Below, in pieces: positions 42,715-52,425 of a stretch of DNA of 64,000 bases; position 1 is the stretch's first letter; each line of letters begins with the position of its first letter. Position numbers and translations under genes: made by a program. The notes under the pieces are model-generated. The model saw only the letters and a program-made list of their open reading frames with translations, searched no databases and was not told the DNA's origin. Source of the stretch: an uncultured Myxococcales bacterium (GTDB taxonomy: Bacteria; Myxococcota_A; UBA9042); assembly GCA_903842345.1 (NCBI GenBank), contig CAIMLR010000007.1, positions 310,001-374,000 of the forward strand, in the 5' to 3' direction.

Positions 42715-45462
42715 GTGGGACGAACGGCAAGGCGATACACGTGGGTTCTGGCCATGCTTCTGGAGGCCTGCGGTGGCCCTGCGGCGCCCGCGACCGGCGG
42801 CGAGGACGCGGCGTTGGCGGGCAGCGACGCTGACCTGATGGCCGATGCAGGTGCGGACGCGCAAGGCAGCGACGCTGCGCCGCTCGCGGATGCCGTGGAT
42901 GCGACGGTGGACACCGCGATGGACGTCGCGCCCGACGTCGCCGATGCCAAGGACGCCGCTGGCAGCTGCGATTTTCCGGCAAAGCCCGCCGCAGGTGAGC
43001 CAGGCGCCAGTTGCAGCAAAGCAGAGGACTGCGACAGCGGCTTCTGCGTCGAGGCGGCACAGGGCAGGATCTGCACCGCCGCGTGCGTCAGTTGCTGCCC
43101 GAGCGGTTTTGCCTGCGCGTCCTTTCCCGGCAACGACGCCGTGTTTGCCTGCATGCCCAAATTGACCGCGCTTTGCCGCCCGTGCGGCGCCGACAGCGAT
43201 TGCGCGGCGCTGAGCAACGGCGCCCTGTGCATCGGCAGCGGCAAAGACGGCGCGTTCTGCGGCGGCCTGTGCGTCAGCGACGGGGATTGCCCCACTGGCT
43301 ACGGCTGCACCGCCAGCAAGGGCACGCAGGGCGCGAGCAAGCAATGCGTCCGCACATCCGGGACGTGCGACTGCTCGCCGCGGTCCATCGCCGACGGCGC
43401 GGCGACGTCCTGCCAGGTCAGCAACGCGATCGGGACGTGCACGGGCGCGCGCACGTGCCTCGCGAGCGGCTTGAGCGCATGCGACGCGCCGCTGGCCAGC
43501 CCGGAGGTCTGCGGCAACGCCGTGGACGACGACTGCAACGGCGCAACCGACGAGGCTGGCAGCGCGGGCTGCACAAAGTGGTATCCGGACGGCGATGGCG
43601 ACGGCTTTGGCTCCGGCGCCGCGCTCTGCGTTTGCCAACAACCGACCAGCGGCTTCAGCGCCAGTAGCGGAGACTGCAGCGCCAGCGACCCGGCGATCCA
43701 TCCCGGCGCCAAGGAAGCCTGCAATGGCGCCGACGACAACTGCAACGGCAAGACGGACGAGGGCTTTGCCGATCTCGACGGCGACGGCATCGCCGACTGC
43801 ATCGACACCGACATCGACGGCGATGGCGTGGCCAACAGCGCGGATTGCGCGCCGAACAACGCCAGCGTGCATCCCGGCGCGGTCGAGCAATGCGACGGGC
43901 TCGACAACAACTGCGACGGCGCGACCGACGAAGAATACGCCAGCGGCTGCAAATTCTACCTCCGCGACGAGGACGGCGACGGCTTTGGCATCGCCAGCGA
44001 CGCAAAATGCCTGTGCGCCGCAGCCGGCGTGTTCAGCGCGCTCGCGGGCGGCGACTGCAACGACGGCGATGCGGCGATCCATCCCGGCGCGATCGAGACC
44101 TGCGACGCCGCCGACGACAACTGCGACGGCGCGACCGATCCCGCCAACTCCGCGGGCTGCAGCAATTTCTGGCCGGACAAGGACGCCGACGGCTACGGCA
44201 GCGGCGGCACGCAGGCGGCCAAGTGCCTGTGCGGCGTCATCGTCGGCTACGTGCCGCAAACGGGCGATTGCGACGACAGCAACTTCGCGATCCACCCCGG
44301 CGCCGCGGAAGTGTGCAACGGCAGCGACGACAACTGCGACGGCAAGGTCGACCCGGCCAACAGCGGCGGCTGCGCGACGTACTACGCGGACGCCGACGGC
44401 GACGGCTGGGGCGCGAGCGGCGGCACGCAATGCCTGTGCGCGCCGGTCGACAACTTCACCGTCACCCAAGCCGGCGATTGCGCCGACGGCGACAAGAACA
44501 TCCACCCCGGCGCGACGGAGACGTGCAATGGCCTGGACGACAACTGCGACGGCAAGACCGACGAGGGCGTCCTGTTGCTGTTCTTTGCCGACGTCGACGG
44601 CGACGGCTGGGGCTACGGTTTTGGCCAATTGCTCTGCGCCGCCAAGAACAAGTTCACCGCGCTTCAGGGCGGCGACTGCAACGACGCCAGCACTGCGGTC
44701 TATCCCGGCGCCGCGGAGATCTGCGACCTCCTCGACAACAACTGCGATGGCTTGACCGACGAGGACCTGCCGATCGGCACGTACTACAAGGATGCCGACA
44801 ACGACGGCTACGGCAACAGCACCTTGCCGGCGACGTTGTGCGGCGCCATCAACGGCTACGTCGCCAAGAGCACGGACTGCGATGACAGCAACCCAGCGGT
44901 GCATCCCGGCGCCCAGGAAATCATCTGCAATGGCTTGGATGACGACTGCATCGGCGGCGACTCCTGCGATCCGAAGAACTGCACGGTGCAAAACATTGGC
45001 GATTTTGAAGGCGCTTTTGGCGGCTGGACCGTCGGCGTCGGCTGGGGCGTGGGCGCGTGGGCCAAGAACGGCGGCTTGCACGGCTTTGGCTACGGCGACG
45101 GCGTGAACTACCCGGATTCCGGCGTCAGCGGCAGCGCGGCGGCAACGCAAGTGCTGATCCTGCCCGGCACGGTCAGCATCGTGCTGGACTACTGGTACGA
45201 TCCGGACGGCAATGAAGCCGTGACGCCGGGCACGACGCGCGACACGCTGGTGCTGACGATCAACGGCGTGACGGAGCTCAACCTCAATCCGTACAATGAC
45301 ATCTCCAACGCCTGGACGCCGCAGCACGTCATCCCGGTGCCGGTCGCGTGGTGGGGCAAGACGGTGGAGCTGAAGTTCGTGTTCACGACCAAGGACGACA
45401 AGTTCAATCACGGCATCGGCTTTGCCGTGGACAACATCGTCACGACCTGCCAGCCGCTTTGA
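42715..45462 (+). CDS. MopE-type repeat lipoprotein with a C-terminal jelly-roll-like domain
   Basis: A 915-residue surface lipoprotein. The GTG start gives a basic signal peptide with lipobox LEAC (C20), then an Asp/Ala linker to about residue 80. Next come Cys-rich modules (about 85-250). The MopE-like array follows: eight units of the form GDCxDxxxxIHPGAxExCNGxDDNCDGxTDE, alternating with WYPDxDGDGFG-type acidic loops. The last 160 residues form a beta-sandwich resembling MAM or carbohydrate-binding domains (GDFEGAFGGWTVG ... GIGFAVDNI). The repeat is the Pfam Cu-binding_MopE type by pattern; metal binding is not shown. A di-haem cytochrome lipoprotein gene lies 75 bases downstream. Confidence 0.88.
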   Translation: MGRTARRYTWVLAMLLEACGGPAAPATGGEDAALAGSDADLMADAGADAQGSDAAPLADAVDATVDTAMDVAPDVADAKDAAGSCDFPAKPAAGEPGASCSKAEDCDSGFCVEAAQGRICTAACVSCCPSGFACASFPGNDAVFACMPKLTALCRPCGADSDCAALSNGALCIGSGKDGAFCGGLCVSDGDCPTGYGCTASKGTQGASKQCVRTSGTCDCSPRSIADGAATSCQVSNAIGTCTGARTCLASGLSACDAPLASPEVCGNAVDDDCNGATDEAGSAGCTKWYPDGDGDGFGSGAALCVCQQPTSGFSASSGDCSASDPAIHPGAKEACNGADDNCNGKTDEGFADLDGDGIADCIDTDIDGDGVANSADCAPNNASVHPGAVEQCDGLDNNCDGATDEEYASGCKFYLRDEDGDGFGIASDAKCLCAAAGVFSALAGGDCNDGDAAIHPGAIETCDAADDNCDGATDPANSAGCSNFWPDKDADGYGSGGTQAAKCLCGVIVGYVPQTGDCDDSNFAIHPGAAEVCNGSDDNCDGKVDPANSGGCATYYADADGDGWGASGGTQCLCAPVDNFTVTQAGDCADGDKNIHPGATETCNGLDDNCDGKTDEGVLLLFFADVDGDGWGYGFGQLLCAAKNKFTALQGGDCNDASTAVYPGAAEICDLLDNNCDGLTDEDLPIGTYYKDADNDGYGNSTLPATLCGAINGYVAKSTDCDDSNPAVHPGAQEIICNGLDDDCIGGDSCDPKNCTVQNIGDFEGAFGGWTVGVGWGVGAWAKNGGLHGFGYGDGVNYPDSGVSGSAAATQVLILPGTVSIVLDYWYDPDGNEAVTPGTTRDTLVLTINGVTELNLNPYNDISNAWTPQHVIPVPVAWWGKTVELKFVFTTKDDKFNHGIGFAVDNIVTTCQPL
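43501..44967 (+). repeat. Eight MopE-like coding repeats
   Basis: Eight units encode the PGAxExCNGxDDNCDG motif, starting at the Pro-Glu-Val-Cys element and ending at Gly-Gly-Asp-Ser-Cys. Spacing between units is about 150-210 bases because acidic DGDGxG loops of variable length lie between them. The first unit lacks the GDC lead and the last has a degenerate CIGGDSC end. Confidence 0.8.
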
Positions 45463-45537
45463 CCCGCGCCCCGGAGTGCGCGTCGGCTGAACAATCTGCT
45501 ACGCTCGCCGCTGCGGATCCACCAAAACGGAGACTTG

Positions 45538-47208
45538 ATGTTGCGCCACCTGCTGCTGACGACCTGTGCGCTTGTGCTGAGCGCTTGCACGACTGCCCCC
45601 AAGACGACGACGCCTGCCGACGCGGATTGGAGCGCGACGGCGCAACTGCCGGAATCGGGCGAGCGGCGCGACATCTACAACCTGGGCAGCGGGCTGCCAG
45701 ACGCGGCCTCCTGCGGGCTGCGGCACATCTCGACCTGGCCGGTGACGGTCTCCGGCGTGCTCTTGCCGTGGCGGCCGATCGCGCTGGTGTTTGACCCGCA
45801 TGCGACCGCCGCGGACATCCTGCAGCTGCAGGCGGTGGGCCGCGCGGCGCTGGGTTTTGGCACGATTGACGAGATGTACGGCTTCCTGGGGCTGTCCAAG
45901 CGACCCGCGGGAACCGAGGCATTTGCCGGCGTGAACTGGCCCGCCGAGCTCAAGGCGGGCGACTACCTCGGCGCCGGCACGGTCACGACGAGCCACGGTC
46001 CGGCCCTGACGTTCTCGTGCGCGACCTGCCACGTCGCCAGCTTCTTTGGCAAGACCATCGTCGGCATGACCAACCGCCACTCGCGCGCCAACGTGTTTTT
46101 CGGCGTCGCCAAGCAGTTCTTTCCCGCCGTGACGGACGAACTGTTGGTGGCCAAGACCCAAGCGACGCCCGATGAACTGGCGCTAATGGACCGCGCGCAG
46201 GCCAATCTGCCGGCGGTTGGGTACAAGGAGCCAATGGCGCACGGCCTGGACACGTCGCTCGCGCAGGTGGCGCTGAGCCTGGCCCGCCGCAAGGCTGACG
46301 CGTGGGCGACCCGCGATCCGGCGCTGGAAGCGACGCCGCGCCCGAACGATCTGGAGACGTTCACGGCCGACAGCAAGCCCGCGGTGTGGTGGAGCCTGAA
46401 GTACAAGACGCGGTGGCTCTCCGACGGCTCGATCGTCTCCGGCAATCCGGTCTTCACAAATTTCCTGTGGAACGAGCTTGGCCGCGGCACCGATCTGCAC
46501 GAACTGAACGATTGGCTGGAGAAGAATGACGCGCTTGTCGACGATCTGACCGCGCTGGTTTTTGCCAATACGCCGCCGCGCTGGCAGGACGTTTTCCCGG
46601 ATCTGCCGATCGACGTGACGGCGGCGGCGCGCGGCAAGGTGACGTTTGACGCGATGTGCGCGAGCTGCCACGGCACGTACGACAAGGCGCTGGATACCGG
46701 CGACACGCGGACGCTGGCGGTGCACTACCACCAAGTGACGCCGGTGCTGGACGTGGGCACTGACGGCCAGCGCGCCAAAGGCATGGCGGCGTTCGCCAAG
46801 AACTTGAACGATCTGGCGATTTCCCAGGCGATGAAGACGGTCGTTGAGGTGCAGACGGGCTACGTGCCGCCGCCGCTGGAAGGCGTGTTCACGCGCTACC
46901 CGTATCTCCACAACCAGAGCGTGCCGACGCTGTGCGAGCTGCTGCGACCGGCGAAGCTGCGGACGGCGCAGTTCTGGATGGGGCCGGACGTGAACGTGGC
47001 GACGGATTTTGATGCAAAGTGCGTGGGGCTGCCGGTGGGCGAGGCCGTGCCGGACGCGTGGAAGGTCGACGAGAAGAACCAGATGGACACGACCGTGCCG
47101 GGGCTGGGCAACCAGGGGCATGAGTCGTTCCTGATGGACGCGAACGGCAAGGAGCTGCTGGGAGACGCGCAGCGCGGGGACTTGGTAGAGTTCCTGAAGA
47201 CGCTGTAG
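45538..47208 (+). CDS. Di-haem cytochrome c lipoprotein
   Basis: A 556-residue exported lipoprotein (lipobox LSAC, C17). Two haem c motifs are CATCH at 161-165 and CASCH at about 374-378. The long distance between them and the intervening Trp-rich region resemble the cytochrome c peroxidase/MauG superfamily in general layout, but the protein is much longer and the peroxidase motifs are not clear. ATG 45538 has GGAG upstream. It follows the MopE-like gene and precedes two small lipoprotein genes, possibly one operon. A surface electron-transfer or oxidase role is inferred. Confidence 0.8.
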   Translation: MLRHLLLTTCALVLSACTTAPKTTTPADADWSATAQLPESGERRDIYNLGSGLPDAASCGLRHISTWPVTVSGVLLPWRPIALVFDPHATAADILQLQAVGRAALGFGTIDEMYGFLGLSKRPAGTEAFAGVNWPAELKAGDYLGAGTVTTSHGPALTFSCATCHVASFFGKTIVGMTNRHSRANVFFGVAKQFFPAVTDELLVAKTQATPDELALMDRAQANLPAVGYKEPMAHGLDTSLAQVALSLARRKADAWATRDPALEATPRPNDLETFTADSKPAVWWSLKYKTRWLSDGSIVSGNPVFTNFLWNELGRGTDLHELNDWLEKNDALVDDLTALVFANTPPRWQDVFPDLPIDVTAAARGKVTFDAMCASCHGTYDKALDTGDTRTLAVHYHQVTPVLDVGTDGQRAKGMAAFAKNLNDLAISQAMKTVVEVQTGYVPPPLEGVFTRYPYLHNQSVPTLCELLRPAKLRTAQFWMGPDVNVATDFDAKCVGLPVGEAVPDAWKVDEKNQMDTTVPGLGNQGHESFLMDANGKELLGDAQRGDLVEFLKTL

Positions 47209-47217
47209 GGGGTGCGC

Positions 47218-47595
47218 GTGAGGCGGATGCTGCTCGGTTTGTTGCTGGTGACGTTGACGGCGACGTCGGGCTGCTCGTCGCTGGTCTTTCGCCGCGGTCA
47301 GCCGGCCATCATCGGCGACATCCAGCCGGGGACGCGCGCGCACGTCTACGTGAGCAACGACGCGGGCCAGGTCTTTCGCCTGCCGCGCACGAGCATCTCC
47401 GGCACGCGAATGGGCGGAATGCGGACGACGCTGTGGTCGCTGCTGGCGGGATATGGCGCGCTCATCCTGATCCCGGGCGGGCTGATCCAGTGGTCGCACA
47501 ACGTCGCGGCTTTTGATGCCACGGATGGCGCAGCGGCCCGCGTCCTGGACGTCGCGGATGAAGAGGAAGTGGACGCGAGCGGGGTGTCGCAATGA
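47218..47595 (+). CDS. Small lipoprotein 1 of a related pair
   Basis: About 125 residues with a signal peptide and a lipobox at GC (TATSGCSS). GTG 47218 follows GGGGG closely; GTG 47212 is an alternative. The body has a beta segment (THVYVSNDAGQ-like: AHVYVSNDAGQVFRLPRTSISGT) and then a hydrophobic helix, LLAGYGALILIPGGLIQWS. The next gene shows the same plan, so the two are probably duplicates. Their ATGA junction couples translation. Function unknown; the hydrophobic helix may insert into a membrane. Confidence 0.7.
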   Translation: MRRMLLGLLLVTLTATSGCSSLVFRRGQPAIIGDIQPGTRAHVYVSNDAGQVFRLPRTSISGTRMGGMRTTLWSLLAGYGALILIPGGLIQWSHNVAAFDATDGAAARVLDVADEEEVDASGVSQ

Positions 47596-48083
47596 AACGA
47601 CTCCGCGTCGGCGTGGCCGCGCTGCTCTTTTGCACCTGCGCGTGCTCCAGCGCCACGATCTACCGGCGCGATGCGCCTGACCTGGAAGCGACGCTTGTCG
47701 GCGGCAACACAAAGTATCTGTACGTGGAGACCGAGGACGGGCGCGTCGTGCAGATTGAGCGCAGCAAGATTACCGACATCGACCATCCGGGCAACGTCGC
47801 GGCCGTGGTCGGCGGCATCCTGACGGCGGAAGGCGGCGCGCTCGTGGCGCTCGACTGGTACGGCGCGGAGCGACCGACGGGCGTACTCACGTTCGTGGGC
47901 GCGCTCTTCGCCGTGCCTGGCCTCATCGTGCTGGCGCATGGCCTGATTGAATGGAGCCGCTCGACCGGCGCGGAGAACGAGCGGACCCTGCAGTTGCCCG
48001 TGCGCCGCCCCGACGGCACCGCGATCCTCGGGACGCTGAGCGTGCCAATGGCCGCTGGCGCGACGCTGCTTCAGGCGCAATAG
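47592..48083 (+). CDS. Small lipoprotein 2 of a related pair
   Basis: A 163-residue lipoprotein (lipobox CAC, about C18) overlapping the previous gene by four bases. Its TKYLYVETEDGRVVQIERSKITDID segment corresponds to the matching stretch of lipoprotein 1, and it also has hydrophobic helices (AAVVGGILTAEGGALVAL and LFAVPGLIVLAHGLIEWS). It ends 42 bases before the convergent kinase gene, in an AT-rich gap. The pair recalls small YgdR-like or SlyB-like envelope lipoproteins only in general layout. Confidence 0.7.
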   Translation: MKRLRVGVAALLFCTCACSSATIYRRDAPDLEATLVGGNTKYLYVETEDGRVVQIERSKITDIDHPGNVAAVVGGILTAEGGALVALDWYGAERPTGVLTFVGALFAVPGLIVLAHGLIEWSRSTGAENERTLQLPVRRPDGTAILGTLSVPMAAGATLLQAQ

Positions 48084-48125
48084 CCATTTTATTTCAATGA
48101 GTAGACACAGCCTTCGGTCGTTGCG

Positions 48126-49487
48126 CTACGTGTGCAGCCACACGCGAAACCGCGCGCCGGTCGGCTCGTTCGCCTCACACGTAATCGTCCCGCCCATCGC
48201 CTCGATCAGGTGCCGCACGATCGCCAGGCCCAGCCCGGTGCCGCCCAGCTCACGCGACCGCCCCGCGTCGATCCGGTAGAACCGCTCAAAAATCCGCTCG
48301 CGGTGCGACGCAGCGATGCCCGGACCGTTGTCCGCCACCCACAGCTCCACCCGCTCGCCATCGCGCCGACAGCCAACCTCGATCTGCGAGCCGTGCGGCG
48401 TGTACTTGCTGGCATTTTCAAGCAAGTTCACCAGCACCTGATCCAACGCCTGCGGATTGCCGCGCACCGTCAGTCCGTCCTCGATGTGCGCGGTCACGGT
48501 CTGGTTGCGCGCCGTCGTCGTCGGCTCGATCAGCCGGATCGCGTGGCGGATGCGCTCCGTGACGTGCACGCCGCTCGGGCTCAGGTCGTACGCGCCGGCT
48601 TCAATGCGGGAAAGGTCGAGCAGGTCGGAGATGATCCGCGACATGCGCTCCGCGTGGCGCAGGATCGTCTCGGCAAAATCGCGCGCGATCGGCGGCTCTT
48701 CCAGCCCACCGTCGCACAGCGCTTCCGCTGACGCGTAGACGATCGCCACGGGCGTGCGCAGCTCATGCGAAACGTTGGAAATGAAGTCCCGCCGCACCGT
48801 CTCCAGCCGCCGCAGCGCCGTCACGTCGCGCATCGCCAGCAGGACGCCGATGCCGGCGCGATCCAGCGGCCACGCCGACCACAGCAGCTTGGCGCCCGAC
48901 GGCATCGCCAGCTCGACCTGCGGCACGTCGCTCTCCCGCACTTCATCGGGACGCAGGTGCGGCGCGGCGCGGGCGCGCTCCAGCAAATCCTTCAGCGCGG
49001 GCTGGCGCACCAGGTCCAGGAGGCGCTTCTGCAGCGGCGGCTTGGTTTCGCCCAGCATCGCGGTCGCCGAGCGGTTGCACAGCGCCACGCGGCCATCCAC
49101 GGTCAGGCCAATCACGCCCTCGACCATGCCTTCCAGCACGACGCCAAAGCGATCGCGCTCGCCGCGCAACTCCGCCGTCGTCCGCTCCAGCTTGTCCGCC
49201 ATGTGGTTGAGCGCGTCGCCAAGCTCCTGGAATTCGCCCGACGACGCCACGCTTGCCCGCCGCTCCGGGTGATCGGACGCCATGGCCTGCGCCACTTCCG
49301 TCAGCCGCCGCGCCTGCAAAGTGACGAGCCGCGCGCCGACGAGGCCGAGCAGCAGGGACATCGCCGCGCCGATCAGCGCCGCAAGCGCCGGGTCAAAGCC
49401 AACGGTCACGCCAGCAGCAAGCGTCGAGCCAATCGCCATCGCCAGCGAAGTCAGCAGGAACATCCGACCGCGGGACTCCAACGTCAC
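48126..49487 (-). CDS. Sensor histidine kinase (PhoR-like)
   Basis: A 453-residue inner-membrane kinase. Two membrane helices lie near residues 8-30 and 32-52 with almost no periplasmic loop, as in PhoR. A HAMP-like segment and a PAS domain (about 105-215, with GMVEGVIGLTVDGRVALCN) follow. The H-box is FISNVSHELRTP, the N-box NLLENASKYTP, and the ATP lid GIAASHRERIFERFYRID with GGTGLGLAIV. The short loop suggests sensing through partner proteins such as PhoU/PstB rather than a ligand. GTG start overlaps the stop of the response-regulator gene by four bases, so the pair is co-translated. Confidence 0.88.
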   Translation of the reverse strand: MTLESRGRMFLLTSLAMAIGSTLAAGVTVGFDPALAALIGAAMSLLLGLVGARLVTLQARRLTEVAQAMASDHPERRASVASSGEFQELGDALNHMADKLERTTAELRGERDRFGVVLEGMVEGVIGLTVDGRVALCNRSATAMLGETKPPLQKRLLDLVRQPALKDLLERARAAPHLRPDEVRESDVPQVELAMPSGAKLLWSAWPLDRAGIGVLLAMRDVTALRRLETVRRDFISNVSHELRTPVAIVYASAEALCDGGLEEPPIARDFAETILRHAERMSRIISDLLDLSRIEAGAYDLSPSGVHVTERIRHAIRLIEPTTTARNQTVTAHIEDGLTVRGNPQALDQVLVNLLENASKYTPHGSQIEVGCRRDGERVELWVADNGPGIAASHRERIFERFYRIDAGRSRELGGTGLGLAIVRHLIEAMGGTITCEANEPTGARFRVWLHT

Positions 49488-50203
49488 GGAATGCCTTGCT
49501 CGTCGCCGCTCTCGACGGGTTCGTCGCTGAACCGATAGCCCACGCCGCGCACGGTTTCCAGATGCGCTTGGCCGACGCCGAGCTTCTCGCGCAGCCGCTT
49601 GACGTGGGCATCCACGGTGCGCTCGTTGACGTCGGATTCCCGGCCCCAGACGCCGTCCAGCAGCATCGACCGGGTCTGCACGCGGCCGCGCCGGGCCATC
49701 AACCGGGCCAGCAACTTCACTTCCGTCGCCGTCAACGTCACCGGCTCCTCGCCGACCCAGCAGCGATGGCCATCGACGTCCAGACGCACCGGTCCGCCGA
49801 CCAGCAGGCCGCTCTCGGTCGGCGTCGACGCCGTCCGCCGCAGCAACGCGCGAATCCGCAGCGCCAGCTCACGCGTGGAAAACGGCTTGACCACGTAGTC
49901 ATCCGCGCCGACTTCAAAGCCGACGACGCGGTCAATCTCCTCGCCGCGCGCAGTCAGCATCAGCACGAGCGTGTCCCGCGTGCGCGGATTCATGCGGATT
50001 TGCCGGCATACTTCCGTGCCGGACAGGTCAGGCAGCATCAGATCGAGCAGCACGAGGTCGTACGGCGGCTCATCTTCCAGCCGCTCCAACCCCTGCTTGC
50101 CCGTCAGCGCCTGGCCAACGACAAAGCCCTCGCGCCCCAGCGCCCACGCGACCGTGCGCGCCAGATCAGCCTCGTCTTCAATGATAAGAATTCGCGCAGA
50201 CAT
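49484..50203 (-). CDS. OmpR/PhoB-family response regulator
   Basis: A 239-residue transcription factor. The receiver domain has the acidic pair E9/D10, phospho-acceptor D54 in LVLLDLMLPD, and the conserved Thr and Lys (MLTARGEE, YVVKPFS). The winged-helix output domain has LTATEVKLLARLM and VNERTVDAHVKRLREKLG with GYRF at the end. A PhoB-like identity is favoured by the PAS-containing kinase behind it and by the Pho-box-like array before pstB, but OmpR-family members are hard to separate by sequence alone. Confidence 0.88.
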   Translation of the reverse strand: MSARILIIEDEADLARTVAWALGREGFVVGQALTGKQGLERLEDEPPYDLVLLDLMLPDLSGTEVCRQIRMNPRTRDTLVLMLTARGEEIDRVVGFEVGADDYVVKPFSTRELALRIRALLRRTASTPTESGLLVGGPVRLDVDGHRCWVGEEPVTLTATEVKLLARLMARRGRVQTRSMLLDGVWGRESDVNERTVDAHVKRLREKLGVGQAHLETVRGVGYRFSDEPVESGDEQGIP

Positions 50204-50233
50204 GGAACGACTCCCTTGCCGGCGCAGGGCCGG

Positions 50234-51145
<912 letters not shown>

Positions 51146-51396
51146 CCGTGGGCTCCGTTGCGTCGTCTGGGCGGTGGCAAAACTCGGCCGCGGTTTAGCG
51201 CGGGCCGCAACGGATGACAAGCTGGCAATCCCAGCCGGCGGCAGGATGGCGGCTGGATGTGCGGGTCGTGCGGCGGGATTGTGACGTTTTGGCGATCGCG
51301 ACGCGGGCGCGACCGGGCGTCCACACGGGATGACTTTGCCTGCGCCGCCGTGTACCCTTGCGCGCGTCGCCGTTCGGGCGAGCCGATGGACGTAGC

Positions 51397-52416
51397 ATGG
51401 CAACAATGAACATCATCCAGGCGGTCAATGACGCGCTGACGCTGGCGATGCGCCGCGACCCCAAGATCGTCGTCATGGGCGAGGACGTCGGCAAGTTCGG
51501 CGGCGTCTTCCGTGCAACGGTCGGCTTGCAGGCTGAATTTGGCGACGACCGCGTCATCGATACGCCGCTGGCCGAAGGCGGCATCATCGGCACAGCGATT
51601 GGCATGGCAATCTACGGCCTCAAGCCGGTGGCGGAAATCCAGTTCAGCGACTTCATCTTCCCGGCGTACGACCAGATCGTCAATGAACTCGCCAAGTACC
51701 GCTATCGTTCCGGCGGCGAATTCCCCTGCCCGATGGTCATTCGCACGCCGTTTGGCGGCGGCATCCGCGGCGGCCACTACCACAGCCAGTCGCCGGAATC
51801 CGTGTTCGTGCACCATGCCGGACTCGTCTGCGTCGCGCCGTCCAACCCCTACGATGCCAAGGGCTTGCTGCTGTCAGCCATCGCCAGCGACGACCCCGTC
51901 ATCGTTTTTGAGCCCAAGCGCGTCTACCGCGGCCCCGATCACGGCACCAACTGGAGCGCGCACCCGATGGGCGAAGTGCCAGTCGGCGAATACCGCGTGC
52001 CGATCGGCAAGGGCTCCATCGTCAAGCCGCTCTCCGGCACCGGCACGGCCGTGTCGCTCATCACGTACGGCGCGATGGTCCACACGTGCCAGAAGGCCGC
52101 TGATCTGGCGAACGCGGAAGGCATTGACGTGGAACTCATCGATCTGCGGACTCTTGTCCCGTACGATCTGGAGCTCATGGCGGAATCCGGCAAGCGTACG
52201 GGCCGCGTCGTCATCGCCAATGAGGCGCCGCGCACCTGTGGCTTTGCCGCGGAACTGGTGACCGCGGTGCAGGAAGAATGTTTTGACTGGCTGGAAGCGC
52301 CGGTCGCACGCGTGACGGGCTGGGACACGCCGTTCCCGTACGCCTTGGACCATCTGTACATGCCGGATCCGCAGCGGGTTTTGACCGCTTTGCGCAAGGC
52401 CGCGAACTACCGCTAG
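51397..52416 (+). CDS. 2-oxoacid dehydrogenase E1 beta subunit (branched-chain type)
   Basis: Thiamine-diphosphate-binding beta subunit of a 2-oxoacid dehydrogenase, 339 residues. Signatures: GEDVGKFGGVFRAT, DTPLAEGGIIGTAIG, AEIQFSDFIFPAYDQIVNE and YHSQSPE, all strongly matching the 2-oxoisovalerate (branched-chain) class. E1-alpha is not adjacent: the upstream neighbour is speE on the opposite strand. E2 follows ten bases downstream. In myxobacteria the Bkd complex supplies starter units for iso-branched fatty acids, a plausible role here. Confidence 0.9.
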   Translation: MATMNIIQAVNDALTLAMRRDPKIVVMGEDVGKFGGVFRATVGLQAEFGDDRVIDTPLAEGGIIGTAIGMAIYGLKPVAEIQFSDFIFPAYDQIVNELAKYRYRSGGEFPCPMVIRTPFGGGIRGGHYHSQSPESVFVHHAGLVCVAPSNPYDAKGLLLSAIASDDPVIVFEPKRVYRGPDHGTNWSAHPMGEVPVGEYRVPIGKGSIVKPLSGTGTAVSLITYGAMVHTCQKAADLANAEGIDVELIDLRTLVPYDLELMAESGKRTGRVVIANEAPRTCGFAAELVTAVQEECFDWLEAPVARVTGWDTPFPYALDHLYMPDPQRVLTALRKAANYR

Positions 52417-52425
52417 GAGCTGACC

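Noticed and set aside
42592-45411. Minus-strand open frame opposite the MopE-like gene
   Set aside because: Val/Ala/Arg-rich shadow created by the repeated acidic codons of the MopE-type array.
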